From: Portulaca oleracea
Taxonomy: Eukaryota > Streptophyta > Magnoliopsida > Caryophyllales > Portulacaceae
Assembly (NCBI GenBank): GCA_029582165.1
Contig: CM055888.1
Span: forward strand, 32,727,908 to 32,791,907
DNA: 64,000 nt
Direction: 5' to 3'
Part shown: positions 23,456 to 34,559 of the stretch, one piece after another
Layout of the letters: the number at the start of each line of letters is the position of its first letter
Position numbering within the stretch: position 1 is the stretch's first letter
Made by a program: the position numbers and the translations under genes
Notes under the pieces: model-generated
Databases searched by the model: none
Seen by the model: only the letters and a program-made list of their open reading frames with translations
Told to the model about the DNA's origin: nothing

Positions 23456-25989
23456 CTACTGACGACCGCCAAAAATGCTCCTGAAAGCAGCAAACGTGAA
23501 AGAGCTCGGTTGTGACTCGTCCTGAGTACTAGAAGGACCAGGTAAGAACTGACTGGAAGGCATATCATAGCCCAGATTATAGCCAGGGGGCTGGTTATAA
23601 GGAACGATGGAATGAGCATGATACTGAGGTTCCCATGGACTAGGAACTCTCTCCATCGAGCCACGGAATCCACTAGGTTCCGAGCACTCCTCTACCATGA
23701 ACTCAGGAATGCCGGGAGACCTCTGTCTACCTCAAAGAACTAGCATGGGGAGCTCGAAGTTCGCCCATCAAATCTTGATCCCTTCGTTGGGATCGTCCTT
23801 CCCCTGGATCTCCACGATGAACTCTCCTACTAGTTTCTCCCGTTGAAGAATGACGAGGAGGACGCCTTGACGAGCTTCTAGAGCACGACAAACTCACATG
23901 AGAATGAGTTTCACCAGTTTCATCATCAGCAGCTGGCATAGGGCCTTGATACTAGCCATTCACGGAGTTCTGATCAATCAATTTCAGAGCTGTAATGCCT
24001 TCCCTCAACAGAACACGGATATGGGCATATGCTTGCTGCATAAGAAAGAGGCTCAATGAGAATCCATGCAAAAAAAAGAAGACCAGCCAAATGTGTAACT
24101 TATTGGATTAGAATTGAAGTGTTGCAACACTTCATAGTCATTTGGCACGAGCGGAATGAAACCAAACAGCATGTCCTCACCCTCCGCCTGCTCAGGCTCT
24201 TCTGCATGTTGGTTTAAGAGAGGATCATAATACCCTCCCAGCTACAGAAAGGTGAAACATTAATAAAGAAAGCAAAGAAGCATCAATGCATGAACAAGAA
24301 GAAATCATACCCGAGAAAAAGCCAAGCGTCCTCTATGCTAAGCAGTCTCTTCCTCCAGGTTGTCCGTAGGGACACAAAGTTAACAGTAGGCTTCCCGACG
24401 GCGGCCACCAGCCGAGTCATCTCATCTTCTGTCAAAGTCTGCCTGTCAAAGATAAGCTCCGGAGGATCTACAGGCACCCTTGAATGCCATTTCCCTATAT
24501 GTTGGAAAAAGAAGCACTCTCCCGAGTAGAAAACAAAGCCTAAAGGACCTTCTAATAGCAAGCGACGCTCGCTCGTTTCCCTTGCCAAACGAATATCAAA
24601 ATGGAGGTCTTCCAAGAGAAAGTCGTTCCATGGAGATCGGACAATATCCTCCTACAAGGGGTCTTCATAAACCCTAAAGAAGAGAAAAAGGAGTGAAAGA
24701 AATGGTACTGGTCGAAGGTTGTCAATAATTCTCCTAAGACCATTCAGGTCTTTGAAGTGATACTTCGGAGGATGGTAGCCTGACGACTCTGGCCATCGTC
24801 GAGAAGCAGGGACAGGTAAATTGCCATTGTTAGTTCCCCCAACCATAGAGAGAAAGTATGCTAAGACCCACACCTGCATACTAGGAAAGGCCTTAGTAGA
24901 ATTAAAAGAGGAATTTTGCACATTACAAAGTTTCTAAGGAAAGATATCTTGGAGCATACGTCCAAGACCCGCCAAAGACTGCTACCCAGGTTGAGCAACT
25001 TTGCTTCTATAGTCCTCGGGCGTCCCAATGTGTCACAACCAGTAGGACGACAGGTGACCAACATTCCTCTCACCAAATGAGCATAGGCAGTAACTTCCCA
25101 GTTGAAAGACCTCACCTCACCGTAATCTAGGAGATGGTGCATCCAGGAAAGAGTAATCGTGTCCCCACGATTTGCAAAAATGGTTGCACTGATGAAGTGC
25201 ACCAGAACGAAAAAATGACGCTGAAGAAGCGGAAGGTTATCGAAACCTTCACTTTTCAAAACGACCACCAAGTGGGTGTACCGCAAAACACCATTTCGCC
25301 CTACCAGCGGAATAGCAGGTTGCAAGAGCTCATAAACACGAGGATCCGGATCCTTTTGAAATTCCAGCAACTGGCCACCCCTACTAAGGCCAGTAATCAT
25401 CACAAAGTCGACAGGAGTAAGCATCATCTTGCCAGCAGGGAGATGGAATCATGGAATGAATTGGTTGTATCCCAAAAATGTTCCACTATAGCCCGACCGA
25501 ATATTCTCTTGCTACGAGTTTTCTAGGTATCCAAACAAGCCAGGAAAGGACAGAAACCTATATTCCTTACAGTGGTTGAGTATAAATTCCCCACTTTTGC
25601 ATGATGGGATAAGGCTATCACACTTTGCATGCTCTCGCACATTTTAAAAGAGTCATCCTATGCCAAAAGCAGCAAAAAGGCGTAAATGTTCGTTCTTAGG
25701 ACATAACATACTTCAAGCAAAATTTAGAGTATTCATATACTTTCAATCCAACTTAAAGTGCTAAAGCAAGCAATAACATGCAAAACATTTTCAGAAGATA
25801 AACATGTTACGAGTAAGTGTATACCGAGACATGGGAATGGAAAAACCACGCATGTTCATCTTGACGAAACACCAACTGTGCTGGAGTGAACTCTCTGTTG
25901 GGATATTCCTGCTGTACTGTCCTCGTATAAGGGCGCTCTTGGAATGTTGGTTGAGTAGCACGTCTGTGTCCTCTTCTCAGAAAATCCAT
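23456..25989 (-). pseudogene. antisense, intron-containing gene with plant mobile domain (PMD) in B
   Basis: Exon 1 (25989-25825) encodes MDFLRRGHRRATQP. A GT-AG intron (25824-25658) leads to WDTTNSF, FHLPAG and LTPVDFVMITGLSRGG (about 25657-25380), the signature start of the plant mobile domain. The domain continues with LDYGEVRSFNWEVTAYAHLV, then MQVWVLAYFL after a second likely intron (24959-24874). Further likely introns are 24310-24242 and 24099-24036. The tail is Ser/Arg/Pro-rich (23939-23456). PMD proteins include host MAIN/MAIL proteins and proteins carried by retroelements and DNA transposons; antisense extra ORFs are known in Tat-lineage elements. A TAG near 25530 and a frame change near 25450 suggest loss of function. 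Confidence 0.72.
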
Positions 25990-26059
25990 CTTTTTGCGAT
26001 GAAAATCAAAATACCCAAAAGAATTTCTAGAGAGAGAATAAGAAGGAGAAGCAAGTGAA

Positions 26060-27165
26060 GCTTGAATATGAAAGATATGAAGAATACCGAAACTTGAAGC
26101 TCCAATCTACAAGCAACGTAGCTCGGTCCACTCAGCCACGTGTCAGATCCTCATCGGTTAAAGCTGAAGTTTGATTGGCCTTACGGCTATCTAGAATTAT
26201 TGTGATCAAATTGGTCTCCTACATGGCCTTCAAAAGCTGAAGTGTACGAAACGATTCCTCTCTTTTCCTGTAGTCCGGGCGACCTAGGGAATGAGGGAAC
26301 ATTGTCTTTTCTTCATGCTTGTTTCCAAGATTCCAAGCTTGCATATTTTCAAGAAAAAAGATGACTAAGTGTGCCCAATAAGAAGGAGTTGGTCTTCTCA
26401 AGATTGAAGCATCAAGTCCCCAAACAGGAGCATTTTCAATCGACTATGCTGACGCAACCCGAGGTAAATTATCCGGACCAAAAATTAAATTTCATTAAAA
26501 CTAACAAAACAAATTTGCATTTTGCAGGAAAATAAGAGTCATTGACATCGGGTTCGATGAAATCTCAAGAATAAGAGCCACCGACATCCCGTCCGATGAA
26601 GTCTCTCGACATTAAATTACAATCAAAATCAAAACCCCGAGCTACCAGCATCGTGCCCAGTGAAGTCTCAATCTCCGAGCCACCGACATCGTGCCCGGTG
26701 AAGTCTCGACCCTCAGGGCCATCAACATCGGGATCGGTGAAGTCCCTCGGCATTGAATTGCCACCGTCATCATCATCATCATCAAATCTCCAGGGTCGTC
26801 GATATCGTGCCCCATGAAGTCTCCCTAACAAGTAAGGCGTCATTCTTACCTGAGATCACCTATCGGCGTAAGTTTACCAACCGTGACACAGGAATCAACT
26901 TCCAAGCGTCAGCCCACACCTTCAAGTAGGACGCCTTCAGCGCCCGAGATCATTTCGAGTAGGACGTCATCAGGCGCCCAAGACCGCTTCCAGTAGGGAG
27001 TCATTCTCACGCGAGATCATCTTCAAAGAGGCGCACACCACCCACAACCGCGACACAGGACTCAGCTTCCAAGTGTCACCCGAGGCTTTGCATTCCAAAG
27101 TTATATCCTCAACCGGTGTCCATCAAATCAATCCTACTTTGATTTTCATCCTATCCAGGACTCAA
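26060..27165. repeat. upstream region of the antisense PMD gene with tandem repeats
   Basis: At 26540-26830 a 45-50 bp unit (AGCCACCGACATCGTGCCCGGTGAAGTCTC variants) occurs five to six times. At 26850-27080 a second unit (AGTAGGACGTCATTCTCACGCGAGATCAT variants) occurs four times. Both are the reverse complement of the families in A at 8165-8600 and 7910-8180. The open frames here are not conserved between A and B. Confidence 0.6.
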
Positions 27166-27167
27166 TC

Positions 27168-27180
27168 AAAGAGGGCTATC
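27168..27180 (+). promoter_or_regulatory. polypurine tract of B
   Basis: AAAGAGGGCTATC directly precedes the LTR start TGTAGACACCGGG. Together with the coding direction of pol it confirms that B runs on the + strand and that the PMD and DUF7745 genes are antisense. Confidence 0.65.
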
Positions 27181-28880
27181 TGTAGACACCGGGTTTTGAC
27201 ACCAAAAATATATAGCATATCAATATAGCAGAAAGTAGAATTAAAGAGGAAGGAGCCGAAAAATAAGCCTAAGTACATGCACCTTACATGTGCAAGCCCG
27301 CCTAAGGTTGCATGCATGATCACAAGCACATTTTTTATAAAAAGGATGAGCCATGCAAGCTACACATGCAAGTCTCATGCGAAGAGGTCAAAGTTAGAAA
27401 CCTCACAAAAACATCACAAAAACACTTCATAAAAAGCCACCAAAATGCAATTGCCATCCAAGTGTGAACCAGTAATATCGAGGCAGACTTGTTCACACCC
27501 TCACCGACGAAAAATACATGGATGGAAGGAGGTTCATCCTCCCTCTTGTGGACGGCCGATCGACCTTTGGCACCTCCCAAACGTAGTTCATTCACCACGT
27601 GTTGCTGTCCACTCACATACACTCCCCTTGCCACCTAGTATTCTGTGCTGGTTGACTGCCAAGGCCGAGGTATATGTATGCATACATGTATCTTCTACTC
27701 CCTCCTTCACCTATAAATACTATCCTCCTTTGAAAGCCAAACACACTTCCTCACACTCCAACACCATCTAATCCATTCTTCACTTCTTCACTTCTTCTCT
27801 AATACACTCAATCTTTCATCCTTCATCCACTCTCTTTCATTCTCAATCCATCCCTTATCTCTATATACTCATTCTCCATCTCATTCTAATCTTTCTTATC
27901 ATCATTCTATCACCATTCTCATCATTTCTTAATCTTCTAACCCCATCTTCTTTCATCCCTACATAAAATCCATCACAAAACCTCCCAAAAAGCATTACAA
28001 AAAGCCTATTCTAAACTATCCTTAAAACCTACAAAAGACCCTTTTCATCCACCTCTTTTTTTACCTCTTTTCCATTCATTTTGGTATCTCGAGAGGAGTC
28101 ATCTAAAGGTACTAAAAGAAGCTTCTTCAAGCAACTACAAAGGCTAGGCAAGGCCCCTTCTTCAAACGGTATAATGTAAGCTTTAAAGTGTTCCCTTTCA
28201 TGTAAATAAGTGTTGTATTTGTACATTTTCTTTCTTATATTTCATCTTGTATGATTTAATGAAATTATTCTATAAATTCTCTACTAATCGCTCTTTCAAA
28301 CTTTATCGAAAGCACACTTAAAACTTTTAGTAAAGTCTTTCATTTTATGAGAGGCGAACTCATTAGATTCCTACTTTTCGAGTTCGTAGCCTTACCCCCT
28401 AGATCAATTCTTGGGTTTCGCAGGCGGAGTCTTTCTTGTTTTCTTTTCTAGTTTTTCTTGGCTTTTATCTTTAAAAATTCGGGTGGCGACTCCCATTTCT
28501 AACCAGAACACGTCGAAGATTGCTTAAACAATGGTAAATGGTTTTACAATGCATCAATGCACTTTAGGGTGTTCTTTGTATATTTCTAAATAAGATTTGC
28601 ATAAATCGCTTTCTTTCGAGCCTAACATTTCAACGAGCAAGTTGGGTTAAATTTAGAAGAGTTTGGAACAAGTGGATGTTCACTCTTATAAGTTTAATTC
28701 AATGACTCATGAAATGCACAAAGTAAAGGGAAAGTGATTTTATAAATTATTATTCCTGAAATGTATGATTAATCCCTTAAAGAGTTTTCAAAGGTTCAAA
28801 CCGCAGCACAAATCACCAAATTATACCCCCAATCCGCGTGGACGTTCCGGAAGCCCGAACGACGAGGAAAAATGTCCATA
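27181..28880 (+). repeat. 3' LTR of element B
   Basis: A 1.7-kb LTR that starts TGTAGACACCGGG and ends TGTCCATA (TGTCCACA in A). A TATA box CCTATAAATAC at 27710-27720 is followed by a CA/CT-rich leader, then the blocks GGCAAGGC, AGGCGGAGTC and AATCGCTTTCTTTCGAGC shared with the LTRs of A. It abuts the Athila-like gag-protease remnant. Confidence 0.85.
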
Positions 28881-30520
28881 CCTAGTCAACCCTAGCAGAA
28901 TCCGAGGGGGCAATTGAATGCGTAATGACAACAAGCTGGCGGGGCTGTGTGATCCAATGAAGCAAGTAATGCGCAATGAGGTGAACCTTGAGGAGGCACC
29001 ACGAGAGGAGAATGATGAAATGGTAGAGGAGAGTGCCTCAGGTCGAGGGGCAATAGAGAAAGCGGCCAAAGGGAAGGAGTCGAAGAAGAAGGTACCTCTT
29101 GATGAGGAGTCTAGTGAGCCTGCTGCATAACAAGCTTGTACTTACATACCGCCCCTGTCATTCCCACAAAAGTTAGCGAAAAATAAGGAGAATTCTATCT
29201 TTGCTTGGTTCCTGGAAGTGCTCCGTCAGTTGGATATCAACATTCCATTCATAGATGCTATCAGTGATATGTCGACTTACAAGAAGTTCTTGAAGGACCT
29301 CTTGACTAACAAGAGGAAGGTGAGCGATCATGCCACGATTTCGATAACTACGGAGTGCAACGCCATCATCGATAATAAACTGCTGCGGTAACTGGCTGAT
29401 TCGGGAAGCTTCTCGATCCCGTGTTACATTGGTGATTTAGAGATTAGTCGTGCCTTGTGCAACCTTGGGGCAACCGTTAGTGTAATGCCCTATTCTGTGT
29501 GCAAGAGGCTCAATCTAGATGACCTCACCCCTACCTCTATCACCCTGTAACTAGTAGACTGATCCATTCGCGGCCCCATGGGGATCATGGAGGATGTCTC
29601 GGTGTAAGTCGAGAATTTCTTCATACCATGTGACTTCGTGGTTCTCGACATGGAGGAAGATGCACGGATCCCCATCATCTTGGGAAGGTCATTCCTTACC
29701 ATTGCTGGGGCGATAATCAATGTGCGAAATGGGATGCTGACACTCAACATCAGCGATGACAAGTTGGAGTTCAGTTTGGGGAAGTGTATGGTCTCACCAA
29801 ACATGGAACATCGTTGCTACAGAGTTGATGTGATAGAAAAAGCACAGGATGAACACGGTGGGAATGATTCATCACATAAGGAGACCATGGAGGTATGTCT
29901 GTTGAATCTTTTATTTTCAAAGATTCACATGATGAGATTGCTTGTGTGGAGAATGTTGCATGTTTACCTGAGATTGAGTCTTTTGTGGTTGTGGAAAACG
30001 TCGATGTTGATGCGTTTGACCCTCCTCCTCTAGAATGAGAGAATGAGGTAATCTATGAGAGTGTTGCCTTTGATGAGTCTGAACCTGCCCATGACAGTGA
30101 GGACGAGGCCTTTGAATTTCCTTTGATCATCCCCCTATCTCCCAAAACCTTTAAGGTGGACACCATAACCCCTACGGGGCATGACACTAACTCTGACACC
30201 CTCGAATGCTTTGAATTCGGGATGGGTGACGATCATAAGTGTGGGGTAGGAGAGAATGCCATCTTGGATCGTGAGTGCTTACTTGATTCTGAATGCTTTG
30301 AGTTGTTATTGAAGTTAGTAAAATTTGTTGATGAGTGCATGAGAGTTTGATCATTTGTTCGCAAGTGTGAGAGGCACTCGGGATTTAATGATAACCCAAG
30401 AAAGGCGTTGCAAGGCCTTAAGATCGACTCTTCAAAGTTCAACTACCACAACATTAGCGATGATGACACGGTCGATGAGGACGTCTACCTTGTCGACCTC
30501 AAAGCTGATTGATAGAGGTG
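28881..30520 (+). pseudogene. Athila-like gag-protease remnant
   Basis: The phrases PPLSFPQKL, FLEVLRQLDINIPFIDA, YKKFLKDLLTNKRK and GSFSIPCYIGDLEISRALC, then RSIRGPMGIMEDVSV, FFIPCDFVVLDMEED and IPIILGRSFL, match the end of gag and the retropepsin of Athila-type Ty3/gypsy elements. In the active-site motif (usually CDLGAS) the Asp codon is AAC (Asn) at 29461-29463, and stops occur (for example at about 29389, 29549 and 29606). Downstream (29880-30520) is an acidic region without RT motifs. B's LTR truncates the upstream side. Confidence 0.75.
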
Positions 30521-30950
30521 AATATGGCCAAGCTTGGGACCTTAAACAAGCGCTTTATGGAAGGCAAACTATGTTTATATATGAGGTATTAGTTTTAGGT
30601 TTTAAAAAAAAAAGAAAAGAAAAGAAAAAAAAAGGAGAGAAAATCAAAAAAGAAAAAAAATGAAAAAATGAGAAAAGAAAAACAATACAATAAGGAGTGA
30701 AAGTGGTGGTTTCGAGGGCGTTTGTTTGCCTTGACACTATGCTTGAAGTGTTAGGAGTGTCCCAAAAATGTTCAAATACAACCGAGTACTCAAGCCAACG
30801 TGGCACGGTGGTTAACGTCTTTGCTAGAAGACCTCTTAATCAGTGATTGAACAGTTTAATCACAGCCATGCCAGTTCGTCCCACATGGTCACATAAGCCA
30901 GTTCCCTAAGGCAAGAGTATGTTTGAGAGAGGGCCAGATCAATAGGGGAT
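30521..30950. other. tail of the Athila-like remnant with A/G tract
   Basis: WDLKQALYGRQT-like coding remnant (30537-30575), then an A-rich, G-containing tract at 30601-30690, then about 260 bp without recognisable content up to the LTR of element D. Confidence 0.4.
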
Positions 30951-31698
30951 TGATTCGGGGAGACCAGAAAACCCCTAGGGGATGAAAAGGAGGCACCACA
31001 GAGGGCGTCAAAGGCCACTATGATCCATGGTGCACCACCATGGTCCGTGGTGGCCCCCTAGAAAGCAGATTCTAAATCCACACCACACCATGGTCTGTGG
31101 TGAAGCCTAGGAGGCGCATCCCACATTGGGGATTGTGCCTTTCTGCCCCCTCTCTCCCCTATATAACGGGGTCCCCTTGAGATGGAAAACCTTGTCTTTC
31201 CATCCCAAATGGACATTGTAAAGGCTAGTCTCTTAATTTGAGATTTGAGGGATATGGGGAAAATCATTCATTTGAAAGTTCCCAATTTTAGGAGTCTCGA
31301 GTTGATTCCCACGAAACCTCCCTATGGAAGGAAGAACAAACCATATAAAACGTCGGTTTGACTTTGACTGGTGGTTGAAACGGTCTAGCACCCATGCCGA
31401 AAGGTACTGCGTGGACCTTTTGTGGATGATTCCTATTTGGAATCTTCTACTCGGATCCTTTTGGAGTCCAAGGCGTTTAAGAGTATAAGTCCCACCGAGG
31501 TGATCATTTTAAGAGTCACAAGGTAATATTAAGCCCCTGCTATTTCAATTATGTTATTTATTTTTGGGTTAGTTTAGTTTAGATTAGGAGGAATCCTAAT
31601 AGTTAGGATTCCTTTTTTTCCCTTAATGGGGCGGTCCCGATCAAATCGGGTCCACCTCTTCTTGTGGCCTAGATAGGTCTAGATCACCTAACCCAGCA
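30951..31698 (+). repeat. 5' LTR of D
   Basis: The start (TGATTCGGGG) is set by similarity to the 3' LTR start TGATGTTCGGG and is uncertain; clear similarity to the 3' LTR begins at about 31190. A TATA-like box CTATATAACGG lies at 31159-31169. Between 31020 and 31110 three CCATGGTCCGTGGTGG-type palindromic words recur. The LTR ends CAGCA just before the primer site. Confidence 0.6.
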
Positions 31699-31699
31699 G

Positions 31700-31712
31700 T
31701 GGTATCAGAGCC
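31700..31712 (+). promoter_or_regulatory. primer binding site, initiator tRNA-Met type
   Basis: TGGTATCAGAGCC is complementary to the 3' end of plant initiator tRNA-Met, the usual primer of copia-type elements. It lies one base after the LTR. Confidence 0.85.
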
Positions 31713-33950
31713 TCGGTAGCATGCTTATGTTTTGCCTATCTCTTTTATATGTTTCAAATGTTGAATCATGGTTAGATAGCCTACTAGATTACATGTTTAA
31801 GTCTTTTATGCTATAAGTTTTGTAGATATGATCTATTAGGATGTAAGCATGCTAGATTAATTATTGATTTAACATATTATATTGGTTAACCTTGATTATT
31901 ATATGTAATGATCTTGTTTGGTTGAACCTTGGCTTTGATTGATTGGATGTTGGTTTTAGATGTTTGCTTTGTTTTCCTTGTACAATCACTTGTGGGTTTT
32001 CGGTATGAGTTGGGGAAAGCTTTGGTCGTGGCAACTGTTGCCATAGCCATAGGTGTGCTTTTGAGCCTTCACCCTTTGTTTGACAAGGAATCTCGAGCAC
32101 GACGCTAAGTGTCTTACTCAGGATTTTGGTGAAACTCATAGCCTTTCCTCTCTCCTTTTGAGCCTCTCGAGTAATTGTTGTCGACGTTGTACTCGCAATG
32201 ACTCTTGTGATCGTATTGGATTTCATGAGGTTAGGCATAGTTTGATGTGTATGGCATATGATGTCACACTCATAACTAGTGTCACTTCATGTTTTCTTCA
32301 AATATCATACCTAAAGAATTTAAGGTTTAGGTCTAAAATGTTTAGACTTGAAATCTCATTTTCTAAAACTTCCCGATTAAATAAGATTTAACGGGTGATT
32401 CCACTCAAGTACTGCATTGTGGGAAGAGTTGATTTTAGAAATCATTTATCAATCGATTAGTTGGGCATAAACAGATCGTTTTGTGGAGTTGGTAGCTGGG
32501 TGATTCCAGTTGAACCTCTACAAAAATGATCCTCAACATGGATTGGGAATTTGCTGAGTAACTTTGCTTGATATTGGAGATTGAGGAAAATGAGTATGTG
32601 TCTAGCATTGGAATTTGGAATTTCAAGAAAGAAAGGGGTTTCCTATCTCGCCTAAAATGGTTTTGAGCTGGAGATATAAACTTAATAAAGTTGGATTTTA
32701 TTGTGTTTGCATGTGTCAATTTCTTGCTTTTGTTTGGGATTTGTTTAATGCTGAATTTTTTCTGGCTATAATCCCTTGATTTTGGTTGATATATTGCAAG
32801 TTGGATGTTTTCTATAATGGTTATTGAAGCAGGTTTTGACATATGTTGATATGCCGTGTTGTAATGTTGCCAAAATAAATTTCTTGATCGCATGATCTCT
32901 TAGTATGACCTTAGTTAGTCTAGTTTTACCAGCCTACGTGCGGGGTTGGGTGAAATACGGCGTGCGTGCCGTCTATTTTGAATATATTTTCAATTTAATT
33001 TGATTAAAGTTGTAATTTGTATTTGAAATCAATGTAATCTCATTTGATGAGACCTGCTTGTAAATCTTGTAATGTAGAGAAATGGAGTTGAGTGGGAGCC
33101 TAATGCAATATGGATGTCGGTTCGCGTGGGAGCTCTCACATATGTTGCGATGTTTCAAGGAGTTCTTGAAAGCGTTCGAGAATATGTTCTTGAAGTGCAA
33201 ATAAAGAGAATCCTTGAATCGTTCAAGTTGGAATTCTAGAAGTTACAAGAAAGAGTTCTTGAAGGCTTGAAGACTGGCTTATCTTAATTAAGTTTGTTTA
33301 ATTAAGTCAAGGAGGCAATACTGTGGGTTTTATTTTATGCTTTGAATGGTTCTTAGCATGTTTTAATCGTTTATTATGCTTTTCATGCTTGATTCACAAG
33401 TTTATCTTAGAATCACATGCTTAGGATAATAAATTGGTACTCTAAATTTGGACATGTAATTGCTCACCCTGGCGACCACCACTTGGATCACGGGCGATCA
33501 TTGCCAAAGCAAGTCATCCATGGATCGATAACAAGTTGGGTCGAAGTTAGGTTTGTCCATAATGGCAGGCTAGAGGGTCTAGAGTCATGAGCGACGGAGA
33601 GAGGTGATGTATGAGATACACACACTCTCGCCAAGAATTGTTTAGAACGACTGATCATGAGATGATCTACCTTAGGCAATCCGACACGAGGTTTGTTTAG
33701 GGCAAAGCTCACTCGATGTCGATTTATGCCTGTTAGGTCTTGGTCACATTGAAACACTAATTAGAGTTGAGTGTGTTTTAATGTTGAAATTAGAATTGGT
33801 TTAATTTCTTAAGTTTATTGATTTTTAAATCCTAGTTAAACCGTTTTGGCTTGTAGATTCATATTGTCTGTTGTTGATCTCCCTTACCATCGTTACCTCC
33901 TTAAAAAGGAGAAGCTCACTGATCCAATTACCTAAATTGGGTCAAGTATC
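31713..33950. other. 5' untranslated leader of D
   Basis: No domain is recognised. Short open frames on both strands are not supported by codon pattern or similarity. An array of AGGAGTTCTTGAAAG-like and GAATGTTCTTGAAG-like words at 33150-33290 gives a weak local repeat (four copies of TTCTTGAA). Confidence 0.35.
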
Positions 33951-33959
33951 TGAGAAATG

Positions 33960-34546
33960 TTCTCAAGGCAGAGCAGAAAGAGTATGTGCTTAACATATCT
34001 AAGGGCGTTCCCCCCCCGCCTCCCCCCTTATAATGCCTCGGAAGTTGAGAAAGCCCAGTGGAAAATCATTGTGATGACGATACCTATGTGGCTAAGATGA
34101 TCATGGGTAGTATGTCTTCTTTGCTCCGAAAGTATTTTGGAGGCATGTCGTCTTTCAAGATTGTCTCTCTCGGTGAATCTCTGTACTTGAAGCAGATTCT
34201 CAAGGAAAGACATAAGACTACTAGCAAGATCTTTAAATAGAAACTGGAGGAGGTTGGCGAACCTATTAGGCCACATGTGTTGAAGATGATCATTCACTTC
34301 AACAACTTGAACTAGCTAGGCTTTCCTTTTGGCCCTACCTCGGCTATAGACATCATCATGATCTCGTTGCACGTTGGATTCCAGTCTATCATGATGGATT
34401 ACATCATGCAAGGGCATGATTATAGCTTGTTGAAGCTACAGGAGATGCTCATAGTGGCTGTGAAAGACTTGATTGCTTCTAACGAGGCTTACAAGATCGT
34501 TTCTAAGGTCAAGAAGGGAAGGCGCCTCAGGCGGTGTAAGTCATGA
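33960..34546 (+). pseudogene. copia-type gag (UBN2-like) remnant of D
   Basis: Reads DDDTYVAKMIMGSMSS, a run ending in FKIVSLGES, then KLEEVGEPIRPHVLKMI, FNNLN and GFPFGP, then SLHVGFQSIMMDYIMQGHDY and LLKLQEMLIVAVKDLI. These match the order of helices in copia gag (UBN2/retrotran_gag_2 families), including the FxxxMxxYxMxG stretch. Stops interrupt it at about 34238 and 34312, and the frame changes near 34060. A zinc knuckle is not seen downstream. The protein would have formed the particle shell. Confidence 0.65.
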
Positions 34547-34559
34547 AGGGCCTTGAAGA

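Larger units (their letters stand above)
1..28880 (+). mobile_element. Tat/Ogre-like Ty3/gypsy retrotransposon (element B), 5' end outside window
   Basis: The order of domains is gag zinc knuckle, RT, RNase H, a second RNase H, integrase, 3' region with antisense genes, polypurine tract and LTR. Two RNase H domains are typical of the Tat lineage of plant Ty3/gypsy elements. The integrase is interrupted at 4143-20858 by element A; removing A and one copy of the 5-bp duplication makes the integrase tail continuous up to the stop at 20936-20938. The 3' LTR is 27181-28880. The 5' LTR and most of gag lie before the window, so the element's own target duplication cannot be checked. Its ORFs carry many stops, so it cannot move by itself. 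Confidence 0.85.
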
